A stretch of 24,985 bases of DNA from JBBSBL01 sp038251325 (GTDB taxonomy: Bacteria; Actinomycetota; Thermoleophilia; Solirubrobacterales; Solirubrobacteraceae), in NCBI GenBank assembly GCA_038251325.1, contig JBBSBL010000039.1, positions 1-24,985 on the forward strand. Direction: 5' to 3'. The translations under genes and the position numbers were made by a program. The notes beneath the pieces were generated by a model, which worked only from the letters and a program-made list of their open reading frames with translations, was not told the origin of the DNA and did no database searches. Below, piece by piece: positions 14,377-21,570 of the stretch (positions within the stretch are counted from its first letter, which is position 1; every line of letters begins with the position of its first letter).

Positions 14377-15324
14377 GTGCCCGACGTGCCGGTGCTCTCC
14401 CACGACGCGGTCCTCGCGGCGGTCGACGTGCGGGAGGCCGTCGACCGGGTGCGGGCGGCGTTCGTGCGCCACCACGCCGGCGAGTGGGCGATGCCGCCGA
14501 AGGTCTACCTCGAGAGCCCGCCGTTCGGCGACTTCCGCGCGATGCCGGCGCTCGGCGACGGTGTCGCGCTGCTGAAGTGGGTCACCTCGTTCCCGGGCAA
14601 TCCCGCCCGCGGCCTGCCGACGGTCTTCGGCGTGATCTGCCTCTCCGACGCGGTCACCGGCGAGCCGCTCGCGCTGATGGACGGTCGGGCGGTCACCGCC
14701 CTTCGCACCGGGGCGGTCGCGGCCGTCGCCGCTGTGGCGCTGGCCCGCGCCGACGCGCACACGGTCGGCCTGATCGGCTGCGGACTGCACGGCGCCTGGG
14801 CCGGGCGCTGCCTGTGGGCGGCCGGCTACGGCGGCGGGGTCTGCCACGACCCGCGGGAGGAGATGGCCCGCGGCCTCGCGGCCGAGCTCGGATGGACGGC
14901 GGGGTCGCTCGCCGCCGCGCTCGCCTGCGACGTCGTCTGCTGCGTCACGCCAGGGCACGCGCCGGTGGTCCGCGTGGCCGATCTGCGGCCGGGCCAGCAC
15001 TACGGCATGCTCGGCGCCGACGGGCCCGGCAAGGCCGAGGCGGAGCTCGACGCCGTGCTCGCCTGCGCGCTCTTCTGCGACGAGTGGGCGCAGGCCGCCC
15101 ACGGCGGCGAGCTGACCCGCGCGGTGGCCGCGGGGCTCGTCGGACCCAACGATGTGACGAGCCTCGGCGCGGTGCTGGCCGGCGAGGCGCCGGGTCGGGC
15201 CTCCGCGGATCAGGTCACGCTGTTCGACTCGACGGGCCTGGCGATCCAGGACCTGGCGATCGGGCTGGCCGTTCTCGAGGCCTGGCGCGCGGGCCGGGTG
15301 GAGGCGCCGCGCGTCACGCTGTAG
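14377..15324 (+). CDS. Ornithine cyclodeaminase/mu-crystallin family protein
   Basis: A 315-residue NAD(P)-binding protein. GDGVALLKWVTSFPGNPARGLP (catalytic-type Lys67, split here by one family insertion site) and LALMDGRAVTALRTGAVAAVA (Arg110) are the substrate-side signatures of the ornithine cyclodeaminase/alanine dehydrogenase group. VGLIGCGLHGAWAGR (130-144) is the Rossmann loop and HYGMLGADGPGKAEAE the later conserved segment. Possible activities are ornithine to proline, alanine dehydrogenase-like, or ketimine/pyrroline-2-carboxylate reductase; sequence alone cannot decide. Start GTG 14377, eight bases after TATCGT, without a well-placed Shine-Dalgarno, so probably leaderless. It is convergent with phoD, with a hairpin at the junction. 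Confidence 0.88.
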   Translation: MPDVPVLSHDAVLAAVDVREAVDRVRAAFVRHHAGEWAMPPKVYLESPPFGDFRAMPALGDGVALLKWVTSFPGNPARGLPTVFGVICLSDAVTGEPLALMDGRAVTALRTGAVAAVAAVALARADAHTVGLIGCGLHGAWAGRCLWAAGYGGGVCHDPREEMARGLAAELGWTAGSLAAALACDVVCCVTPGHAPVVRVADLRPGQHYGMLGADGPGKAEAELDAVLACALFCDEWAQAAHGGELTRAVAAGLVGPNDVTSLGAVLAGEAPGRASADQVTLFDSTGLAIQDLAIGLAVLEAWRAGRVEAPRVTL

Positions 15325-15326
15325 CG

Positions 15327-15341
15327 GCCCGGGTTCCGGGC
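15327..15341. terminator. Bidirectional terminator-like hairpin
   Basis: GCCCGG (15327-15332), loop GTT, CCGGGC (15336-15341): a perfect all-GC six-pair stem, with one more G-T pair possible. It fills the 16-base gap between the convergent cyclodeaminase and phoD stop codons. There is no T-tract, which is common for actinobacterial terminators. Confidence 0.4.
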
Positions 15342-16957
15342 TATGCCAGGATGCTCGGGTGGCCCGGCCGGACGGTGAAGCGGAAGCCGTCGTCGGTCAG
15401 CATCTGCCGCGTGTGACGCCGCGTCGCGGCGACGCGGCGCAGGGTGCACGTGAAGCCGTCCGGCGTCGCCTTCACGAGGCCGTAGCCGTGATGGGCGAGA
15501 TCGCCCGTCTTGACCCACGGGTTGGCGTCGATCAACGTCCGAGACAGCGCCTGGACGAACGGCGTGTCCGGGTTCTGGAAGTCCGGCTTGGAGACGAAGC
15601 CGCCGCCGCCCTCGCCGATCCCGCGCGAGGTGATGGAGCCGCCGACGAACTCGGTGGCCACCGCCTGGGCGTCCGCCTGGTCGACCCGCACGTCGCCGGC
15701 GATGAACGTGTGGATGTCGCCGGTGACGAACACCACGTCCTGGATGCCCCTGGCCCTGATGTACTGCAGGACGTCGCGGCGCTCGGCGAAGTAGCCCTGC
15801 CAGGCGTCGAACCCGATGAGGTTGTCCCCCGCGAGGACGGTGTTCATGATCATCACCTCGTTGGCGATGACCTTCCAGCGGGCCTTCGAGGTGCTGAGGC
15901 GGCGCTTGAGGTAGGAGAGCTGGCCGGCGCCGAGGAACTGCCGCGGCGCGCGGTAGTCGGCGCACTCGGGAGCGATCGCCGCGTCGTCGCAGGGCTGGTC
16001 GGCGCGGTACTGGCGCTCGTCGAGCAGGATGAGCTCCACGTTGCGGCCGAACTGCAGGGTGCGGTAGATCCGGTTGCCACGGTTGCGCGGCTGGCCGTAC
16101 ATCGGCATCGACTCGAAGAACGCGCGGTAGGCCGCCTTCTGCCGCTTGCGCGTGAAGCCGAACTTCGCGTCGAGGCCGCCGTTGGCTCCGGCGCCGCCCG
16201 CGTAGTTGTCCTCGACCTCGTGGTCGTCCCAGATCGAGATCATCGGGAGCCGCTGGTGCATCCGCCGCAGGTCGGCGTCCGTGCGGTAGAGCTTGTACTT
16301 CTTGCGGTAGTCGTCGAGCGTGACCGCCGCCTGGAACCCGCCCGGGCCTTCGATCCGCCCGGTCGGGTCGTTGCGCACGCCGCCGTCGACGCCGGCCTTC
16401 TGGTAGCTCTCGGCGTAGATGTAGTCGCCGAGGTTGACGACGAAGTCGATGTCCTCGTCGGCCATCACCGCGTGGGCGTTGAAGTAGCCGAACGTGTAGT
16501 CCTGGCAGGAGAAGAAGGCGAACTTCACCGGCTGGCGCGAGTCCGGCGGGAGCGCGGTGCGGAAGCGGCCGACCGCGCTGTTCGCGGTCCGGGTGGAGAA
16601 GCGGTAGTAGTACTGCTCGTAGGGCTTCAGCCGGCCGACGCGCGCCTTGACGCTGTGGCCGAGGTCGCCGTTCGTGCCGATCAGCTCGCGCGCGACGACG
16701 CGGCGGAAGCTCTTGTCGCGCGCGACCTCGAGCTCGACGCTGCCGCGCCCGCCGACGCCGCCCAGGCGGGTCCACAGCGTGATCCCGTTCGGCGTCGGGT
16801 CACCGCTGATCACGCCCTCGGCGAAGCGCCCGCCGCGAACGGTCGGGGCCCGGCGGCCGTGGAGTCCCCGGGCGAGCGCCTGCGGTGCGAAGACGGATGC
16901 GGCGGCGAGCGAGCCGGCGCCGGCGACGAACCGGCGGCGGGAGACGTAGGAGTCCAC
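15341..16957 (-). CDS. phoD: Tat-exported alkaline phosphatase D (PhoD)
   Basis: A 538-residue exported phosphodiesterase/phosphatase. The N terminus SRRRFVAGAGSLAAASVFA is a twin-arginine signal (residues 6-25), so the folded metalloenzyme leaves through Tat. The PhoD-like N domain has EGVISGDPTPNGITLWTRL (47-65). The catalytic domain has FAFFSCQDYTFGYFNAH, DFVVNLGDYIYAES (Asp178), ISIWDDHEVEDNYAG (Asp244/Asp245, His246) and VFVTGDIHTF, the Fe/Ca ligand motifs. Family members release phosphate from phosphomono- and diesters under phosphate limitation. GTG 16957 is chosen because GGAGG (complement of 16965-16969) precedes it by seven bases. The frame opens further upstream only as unlikely sequence. 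TAGCGT (complement of 16995-17000) would give a leader of roughly 30 bases. Confidence 0.95.
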   Translation of the reverse strand: MDSYVSRRRFVAGAGSLAAASVFAPQALARGLHGRRAPTVRGGRFAEGVISGDPTPNGITLWTRLGGVGGRGSVELEVARDKSFRRVVARELIGTNGDLGHSVKARVGRLKPYEQYYYRFSTRTANSAVGRFRTALPPDSRQPVKFAFFSCQDYTFGYFNAHAVMADEDIDFVVNLGDYIYAESYQKAGVDGGVRNDPTGRIEGPGGFQAAVTLDDYRKKYKLYRTDADLRRMHQRLPMISIWDDHEVEDNYAGGAGANGGLDAKFGFTRKRQKAAYRAFFESMPMYGQPRNRGNRIYRTLQFGRNVELILLDERQYRADQPCDDAAIAPECADYRAPRQFLGAGQLSYLKRRLSTSKARWKVIANEVMIMNTVLAGDNLIGFDAWQGYFAERRDVLQYIRARGIQDVVFVTGDIHTFIAGDVRVDQADAQAVATEFVGGSITSRGIGEGGGGFVSKPDFQNPDTPFVQALSRTLIDANPWVKTGDLAHHGYGLVKATPDGFTCTLRRVAATRRHTRQMLTDDGFRFTVRPGHPSILA

Positions 16958-17107
16958 GGACGAGCCTCCGGGCTTGGGGGACGAGCGACGCGGCACGCTA
17001 TCCGACCGCGCGGTGGCCGTGCGTCGGTTCGGTGAACGGCGAGCGGCGAGGCGCCGGATCGCGGCGCGGACGTTGCGCCGCTCCAGCGCGCGCGGTAGGC
17101 CGTCGAT
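16958..17107. promoter_or_regulatory. 150-bp divergent region, phoD / duplicated-motif protein
   Basis: On the phoD side a TAGCGT box (complement of 16995-17000) and a GGAGG ribosome site (complement of 16965-16969) are visible. On the plus side nothing convincing precedes ATG 17108 apart from GGTAGGCCGTCGAT. I saw no clear PHO-box direct repeats. Confidence 0.35.
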
Positions 17108-17332
17108 ATGACGGTCGTGACGCCCGGTCCGGATCCGGTCAGCCGCCTCTACGAGATCGCCGCCTTCGAGCGTCCGCTCACCCACGCCGAGCGGCTCGCC
17201 GCCGGCCTCGAGGCGCACCTCGACCCGGTCCACGTCGCCTCGCTCTGGGAGCAGGCCGCGTTCGAGCGCCCGCTGAGCGAGCGCGAGCGCCTGGAGCTGG
17301 AGCTCGACCGCACGCTGCGCCCGGCGGCCTGA
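17108..17332 (+). CDS. 74-residue protein with an internal duplication
   Basis: I do not recognise this protein. It consists of two copies of one motif: residues 14-40 (LYEIAAFERPLTHAERLAAG, then a helix) and 46-72 (LWEQAAFERPLSERERLELE, then a helix). Shared residues are L-aromatic-E, AAFERPL, S/T, ER-L and a final Leu-rich helix, spaced by 32 residues. Nearly every codon ends in G or C, as in real genes here, which supports coding. There is no signal peptide or membrane segment. A helical, perhaps ligand- or protein-binding tandem domain is likely. It is divergent from phoD and convergent with the carboxyltransferase gene. ATG 17108 is the only good start; no Shine-Dalgarno is visible. Confidence 0.7.
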   Translation: MTVVTPGPDPVSRLYEIAAFERPLTHAERLAAGLEAHLDPVHVASLWEQAAFERPLSERERLELELDRTLRPAA

Positions 17333-17362
17333 GCGCCGCGCGGTTCCGGCTCCGGCCGAGAG

Positions 17363-17404
17363 CTACAGCGGGATGTTGCCGTGCTTGCGCTTGGGGCCGG
17401 GCTA
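17363..17404 (-). other. In-frame TAG plus conserved carboxyltransferase tail
   Basis: On the minus strand, codons after the TAG at 17402-17404 encode PGPKRKHGNIPL and then TAG (17363-17365), in the same frame as the carboxyltransferase. Reading through would give 539 residues with the family's usual end. The tail is intact, so the stop is recent, erroneous, or read through. Confidence 0.85.
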
Positions 17405-18982
17405 GCGCTTGGTCATCAGCGTCTCGAGCTCGGTGATGAGCCGCGGCCGCGTCTCGTGGGGCAGGATCACGTCGTCGATGTACCCGCGCTCGGCCGCCGA
17501 GTAGGGGTTGGCGAAGCGGGCCTTGTAGTCGTCCATGAGCTTGCCGCGACGCTCGTCGGGCGTCGGGCTCTGGGCGAGGTCGCGGCGGTAGATGATGTTC
17601 ACCGCGCCCTCGGGCCCCATCACGGCGACCTCCGCGGTGGGCCAGGCGACCGAGAAGTCCGAGGCCAGGTGCTTGGAGTTCATGACGACGTAGGCGCCGC
17701 CGTAGGCCTTGCGCGTGATGACCGTGAGCTTGGGCACCGTCGCCTCGGCGAAGGCGTACAGCAGCTTCGCGCCGCGGCGGATGATGCCGCCCCACTCCTG
17801 GTTCGTGCCGGGCAGGAACCCGGGCACGTCGCAGAAGGTGAGGATGGGGAGGTTGAAGGCGTCGCAGGTGCGCACGAAGCGCGCGGCCTTCTCGGAGGAG
17901 TCGATGTCCAGGACGCCGGCGAGCGCGGCCGGCTGGTTGCCGACGATCCCGATCGGGATCCCGTTCAGCCGCGAGAGCCCGACGACGATGTTGCGCGCGT
18001 AGTGCTCGTGGACCTCGTAGAACTCGCCGTCGTCGACGATGTGGCGGATGACGTCCCGCATGTCGTAGGGCTTGTTCGGGTTGTCGGGGACCGCGGTGTC
18101 GAGCTCGGGATCCATCCGCAGCGGGTCGTCGGTCGGCGCGACGCGCGGCGGGAGCTCCATGTTGTTCTGCGGGAGGAAGCTCACGAGGTAGCGGACGTCC
18201 TCGAGACAGTGGTCTTCGTCGTCGCAGGCGAACTGCGCCACGCCCGACTTCGTGTTGTGGGTCATCGCTCCACCGAGCTCCTCGAAGGTCGTCTCCTCGC
18301 CGGTGACCGTCTTGATCACGTCGGGGCCGGTGATGAACATGTGCGAGGTGTCCTTCACCATGTAGATGAAGTCGGTGATCGCCGGGGAGTACACCGCCCC
18401 GCCCGCGCACGGCCCCATGATCACGCTGATCTGCGGGATCACGCCGGAGCAGCGGACGTTGCGCAGGAAGACGTCGCCGTAGGAGCCCAGCGAGACGACG
18501 CCCTCCTGGATGCGCGCGCCGCCCGAGTCGTTGATCCCGATGACCGGGCAGCCGATCTTGGCCGCCAGGTCCATGACCTTGCACATCTTCTCGGCCATGA
18601 CCTCGCCGAGCGAGCCGCCGAAGACCGTGAAGTCCTGCGAGAAGACGCACACGCGGCGGCCGTCGATCGTCCCGTGGCCGGTGACCACGGCATCCGACCA
18701 CGGCCGGTTCTTGTCCATCCCGAACTCGTGGGTCCGGTGGCGGGTGAAGACGTCGGTCTCCTGGAAGGAGCCCGGGTCCAGCAGCTTGTCGATCCGCTCG
18801 CGGGCGGTGTACTTGCCGCGGTCGTGCTGCTTGGCGACCGCCTCCGGGTTCCCCTCGCGCGCCTCGGCGCGCCGCGCCTCGAGCTGCGCCAGCTTCTCCT
18901 CGTAGGTCTCGGGCGCATGCTCGCGGTGGGGGGCGGAGCGGCGCTTGCCCACCGGGGCGGTGCGGATCTCGTGCTTGGCCAT
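17402..18982 (-). CDS. pccB: Acyl-CoA (propionyl-CoA) carboxylase carboxyltransferase beta subunit, C-terminal tail cut by TAG
   Basis: A 526-residue biotin-dependent carboxyltransferase that moves CO2 from carboxybiotin to acyl-CoA, most likely propionyl-CoA given the mutase and SucCD nearby. The two crotonase-like halves are complete: INDSGGARIQEGVVSLGSYG (150-169) and GPCAGGAVYSPA (190-201) form the first oxyanion region, and FCDVPGFLPGTNQEWGG with KAYGGAYVVMNSKH the second. It ends ELETLMTKR then TAG (17402-17404). The same frame then reads PGPKRKHGNIPL and a second TAG (17363-17365). KHGNIPL is the usual C terminus of this family, so the first TAG looks like a nonsense change. TAGCAT (complement of 18993-18998) is ten bases before ATG 18982. 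Confidence 0.95.
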   Translation of the reverse strand: MAKHEIRTAPVGKRRSAPHREHAPETYEEKLAQLEARRAEAREGNPEAVAKQHDRGKYTARERIDKLLDPGSFQETDVFTRHRTHEFGMDKNRPWSDAVVTGHGTIDGRRVCVFSQDFTVFGGSLGEVMAEKMCKVMDLAAKIGCPVIGINDSGGARIQEGVVSLGSYGDVFLRNVRCSGVIPQISVIMGPCAGGAVYSPAITDFIYMVKDTSHMFITGPDVIKTVTGEETTFEELGGAMTHNTKSGVAQFACDDEDHCLEDVRYLVSFLPQNNMELPPRVAPTDDPLRMDPELDTAVPDNPNKPYDMRDVIRHIVDDGEFYEVHEHYARNIVVGLSRLNGIPIGIVGNQPAALAGVLDIDSSEKAARFVRTCDAFNLPILTFCDVPGFLPGTNQEWGGIIRRGAKLLYAFAEATVPKLTVITRKAYGGAYVVMNSKHLASDFSVAWPTAEVAVMGPEGAVNIIYRRDLAQSPTPDERRGKLMDDYKARFANPYSAAERGYIDDVILPHETRPRLITELETLMTKR

Positions 18983-19004
18983 GGGGGCGGTGATGCTAGC
19001 GACG

Positions 19005-19030
19005 GAGGCTCGCGCCTCGGCCGGCCGGCC
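19005..19030 (-). terminator. Weak hairpin before the carboxyltransferase gene
   Basis: GAGGC and GCCTC (19005-19009, 19014-19018) pair with a four-base loop that is GCGA on the minus strand, next to the palindrome GGCCGGCCGGCC (19019-19030). This lies just after the SRPBCC-like stop and before the carboxyltransferase -10 box. It may end upstream transcription; there is no T-tract. Confidence 0.25.
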
Positions 19031-19813
19031 TCAGCCGCGGGAGAACGGGCGGTGGTGCGCGGCGCCGAGGTCGTCGAGCACGGCGGCCAGGACGGTCTCG
19101 ACGTGAACGTGGTCGCGACCGGGGCCCTCATTCGCGGCCTCGGGCGCCTCGGCGGCCGGCTCCTGCGCGACGACGGGCGTCTCGGCGGCCGGCTCCTCCT
19201 CGATCGCCGGCTCCTCGGGCGGTGCCGGCGCCTGGGGCGGGGGAGGGGGCGGATCGGCGGCGATGGGTGGCGGCGGGGCGGCGTCGACGGGCTCGAAGAG
19301 CCGACGGCGACGGAAGAGGCGCGTGAGGAATCGGCGGCGTGGTTCCGCGCCGACGGAGGGTGGCGCGACGTTGGCGCTCGGCGGGGGCACGGAGCCCACG
19401 GGGGGCGCGGCGATCGGCTCGGCGGCGATCGGATGGGCGACTGGGACGGGTGCGACGACGTCGAGGTCGACCTCCGGCAGGCTCGTCGACGGCGCCGCAC
19501 ATTGAGCGCGCAGACCGCGGTCAACCTCCGGCGGCGCGATCCCGCCCTCGGTCTCCGGCGTCTCGACCACCGCCTCGGCCTCCGGCGCCTGCACCGTCAA
19601 GCGGACCTTCGTGCCCCAGCCCGAGGCCTCGAGCTCCACCGTGCCGCGGAGCTCGTCGCCCTCCCAGGCGACGGCGGTCTCGGGCTCGAGCCGGGTGATG
19701 CGGATCTCGCCGAACTCCTCCAGGCGTCGGCCGAGCGACTCGAGGTCGCTCAACTCGGCCCACAGCTCGGGTGGGGACTTGACCAGGCGGCGCTCGGCGT
19801 GGATCTCTGGCAT
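19031..19813 (-). CDS. SRPBCC-like domain protein with long disordered tail
   Basis: A 260-residue protein. Residues 1-75 (MPEIHAERRLVKSPPELWAE, then FGEIRITRLEPETAVAWEG and GWGTKVRLTV) look like a shortened SRPBCC/START ligand-binding fold. Residues about 76-235 are Pro/Ala/Glu-rich and probably disordered, broken by a strongly basic patch RRRFLTRLFRRRRLF (159-173) that could touch membrane or nucleic acid. The last 25 residues (HVETVLAAVLDDLGAAHH) form an amphipathic helix. No enzyme motif is visible. It lies 45 bases downstream of the DUF2269-like gene in the same direction, probably in one transcript. Starts at ATG 19813. Confidence 0.7.
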   Translation of the reverse strand: MPEIHAERRLVKSPPELWAELSDLESLGRRLEEFGEIRITRLEPETAVAWEGDELRGTVELEASGWGTKVRLTVQAPEAEAVVETPETEGGIAPPEVDRGLRAQCAAPSTSLPEVDLDVVAPVPVAHPIAAEPIAAPPVGSVPPPSANVAPPSVGAEPRRRFLTRLFRRRRLFEPVDAAPPPPIAADPPPPPPQAPAPPEEPAIEEEPAAETPVVAQEPAAEAPEAANEGPGRDHVHVETVLAAVLDDLGAAHHRPFSRG

Positions 19814-19858
19814 CCACCCGGACTTCGCCCGGCGGGCGCGGACTCCTGCCGCGGGCGG

Positions 19859-20347
19859 TCAGACCCCGGGCTTGGTGACCATCACGAAGACGGCCACGAG
19901 CACGAGCAGGCCCGCCAGCGCCCAGAGGTTGGCCAGCCGCCGGGCCAGCGCGTCGTACTCCGTCGAGAGCGTCCCGTCGCCGGTCGCGAGGTCGCGCTCG
20001 GCGATCTCCGCCGCGCGCCGCTCGCGCGGGATGAACACGGCGCCGGCGAGGCCGAGCAGGGTGGCGATCACCACGAGCCCGACGCTGACCCACGCCTGCT
20101 TGAACTCCCAGGCGTCGGAGTCGATCACGAGGAAGAGCCCGGCGAGCAGCACGAGCGTCGCCGCGGGCTGCAGCACGCGCTGGACCGCGAGCACCAGCGC
20201 GCGGTGCACGGCGGGCACGGCCCGCGGGTCGGCCCGCCGGGTCCAGGCCGCGACGAGCGGCGCGATGAAGACGAGGCCGAACGCGGCCACCGCCGCGACG
20301 ATGTGGATGACGAGGACGACCTCGTAGAAGGACACGGCGAGGGGCAC
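19859..20347 (-). CDS. DUF2269-like integral membrane protein
   Basis: A 162-residue protein with four membrane helices at about 8-30, 52-76, 86-106 and 138-157. The opening YEVVLVIHIVAAVAAFG, with a His in the first helix, and WEFKQAWVSVGLVV fit DUF2269, a family of small integral membrane proteins of unknown function. A short charged loop (PRERRAAEIAERDLATGDG) separates helices three and four. GTG 20347 is eight bases after a TAGCCT box (complement of 20356-20361), so the mRNA is probably leaderless. It is divergent from the M24 peptidase gene and followed by the SRPBCC-like gene. Confidence 0.75.
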   Translation of the reverse strand: MPLAVSFYEVVLVIHIVAAVAAFGLVFIAPLVAAWTRRADPRAVPAVHRALVLAVQRVLQPAATLVLLAGLFLVIDSDAWEFKQAWVSVGLVVIATLLGLAGAVFIPRERRAAEIAERDLATGDGTLSTEYDALARRLANLWALAGLLVLVAVFVMVTKPGV

Positions 20348-20355
20348 GACGCGTC

Positions 20356-20393
20356 AGGCTAGCCGCGATCCACCGCGCGGGGCTCAGTAGCCT
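20356..20393. promoter_or_regulatory. Divergent promoters with identical TAGCCT boxes
   Basis: TAGCCT occurs on the minus strand (complement of 20356-20361), eight bases before the DUF2269-like GTG, and on the plus strand (20388-20393), nine bases before the M24 GTG. Neither gene has a Shine-Dalgarno sequence, consistent with leaderless transcripts on both sides. Confidence 0.45.
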
Positions 20394-20402
20394 CACCAGG
20401 CC

Positions 20403-21542
20403 GTGACCGATTTCCTGTTCCACGGGGATACGGAGCGCTCGGCCGCCATGCGCCACGAGCTCCCGGTCTCGATCGGAGATCCCTTCCTCCTCGGCATCGT
20501 CGGCGGCCGGATGCACGTCGTGACGAACAGCCTCGAACGCGCGCGGATGGCCGCGGCCGTGCCCGACGCCGTGCTCCACGACGTGGCCGACCTCGGCTTC
20601 CACGAGCTCCTCGAGAGCGGTATGAGCTACGCCGAGCTGGACCTCGAGCTCACCTCGCGCGCCGCCGCGGCGATGGGTGTCCGTGAGGCGGTCGTCGATC
20701 CGGAGATGCCGGTCGTGGTGGCGGACCGCCTCCGAGCCGACGGCGTCGTCCTCCGTCCGGACCACGAGGCGATCGCGGCGAGGCGCCGGGTGAAGTCGGC
20801 GGCGGAGCTCGCCGGCATTCGGCGCGCGCAAGCCGCCGCGGAGGCCGGGATGAGCGCCGCCGCGGCCGTGCTCCGCCAGGCCGTGCCCGATGGCGAGCGG
20901 CTCAGGCTCGGCGGCGAGGTCCTGACCGCCGAGTCGGTTCGGGCCGCGCTGCGCGACGCCTGCCGGGAGCGCGGCGCGCCGGCCCCGCCGGATGTGATCG
21001 TCGCCTCCGTCCGGCAGGGATACGGCCACGAGCCCGGCTCGGGCCCGTTGCCCGCGAACCTGCCGATCGTGATCGACCTGTGGCCGCGCGACGAGCAGAC
21101 GGGATGCTGCGCGGACATGACCCGGACGTTCGTCGTCGGTGAGGTCGGCGACGCGGTGCGGGCGTCCGAGAGCCTCGTGCGCGAGGCGATCGAGCGGGCG
21201 CGGGCCGCGGTGCGGCCCGGGGTCACGGGGCGAGAGCTCCAAGCCCTGGTCTGCGACCTCTTCGAGTCCGCCGGACATCGCACGCAGCGGACCGGGCCGG
21301 AGCCGGACAACCCGAACGGGGGCTTTCAGTTCTCGCTCGGCCATGGCGTCGGCCTGCAGCTCCACGAGGATCCGTCCCTCGGTCAGACGGGGCATGGCGA
21401 GCTGGTCGCCGGCGACGTGATCGCCATCGAGCCGGGCCTGTGGCAGCGGGACATCGGCGAGGTGCGGCTCGAGGATCTCCTCCTGGTGACGGAGGACGGC
21501 AGCGAGACGCTCACGCGCTATCCGTACGAGCTGACGCCCTAG
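20403..21542 (+). CDS. M24-family metallopeptidase (Xaa-Pro aminopeptidase-like)
   Basis: A 379-residue M24 (pita-bread) peptidase. The N-terminal creatinase-like domain (1-125) is followed by a catalytic domain with all five metal ligands in place: Asp225 (VIDLWPRD), Asp238 (ADMTRTF), His314 (SLGHGVGLQLHEDP), Glu343 (AIEPGLW) and Glu357 (VRLEDLLLV). It should remove N-terminal residues next to proline, or act as a related dipeptidase; the exact specificity is not visible. GTG 20403 follows TAGCCT by nine bases and lacks a Shine-Dalgarno sequence. It is convergent with the mutase gene, 28 bases apart. Confidence 0.92.
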   Translation: MTDFLFHGDTERSAAMRHELPVSIGDPFLLGIVGGRMHVVTNSLERARMAAAVPDAVLHDVADLGFHELLESGMSYAELDLELTSRAAAAMGVREAVVDPEMPVVVADRLRADGVVLRPDHEAIAARRRVKSAAELAGIRRAQAAAEAGMSAAAAVLRQAVPDGERLRLGGEVLTAESVRAALRDACRERGAPAPPDVIVASVRQGYGHEPGSGPLPANLPIVIDLWPRDEQTGCCADMTRTFVVGEVGDAVRASESLVREAIERARAAVRPGVTGRELQALVCDLFESAGHRTQRTGPEPDNPNGGFQFSLGHGVGLQLHEDPSLGQTGHGELVAGDVIAIEPGLWQRDIGEVRLEDLLLVTEDGSETLTRYPYELTP

Positions 21543-21570
21543 CCGGGGCGGCCGACCCGAGCCCGCCGGC
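21542..21570. terminator. Possible terminator between convergent genes
   Basis: GCCGG (21542-21546) pairs with CCGGC (21566-21570), with possible further G-C pairs inside after a bulge, filling the 28-base gap between the M24 and mutase stops. It is imperfect and lacks a T-tract. Confidence 0.25.

Noticed and set aside
17402..17404. TAG as pyrrolysine in the carboxyltransferase
   Set aside because: No pyrrolysine genes are seen, the site is at the end of the chain away from the active site, and TAG is a common normal stop in this window.
17381..20362. A 993-codon open frame on the plus strand
   Set aside because: It is the reverse of the carboxyltransferase, SRPBCC-like and DUF2269-like genes. 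No domain is recognisable in it.
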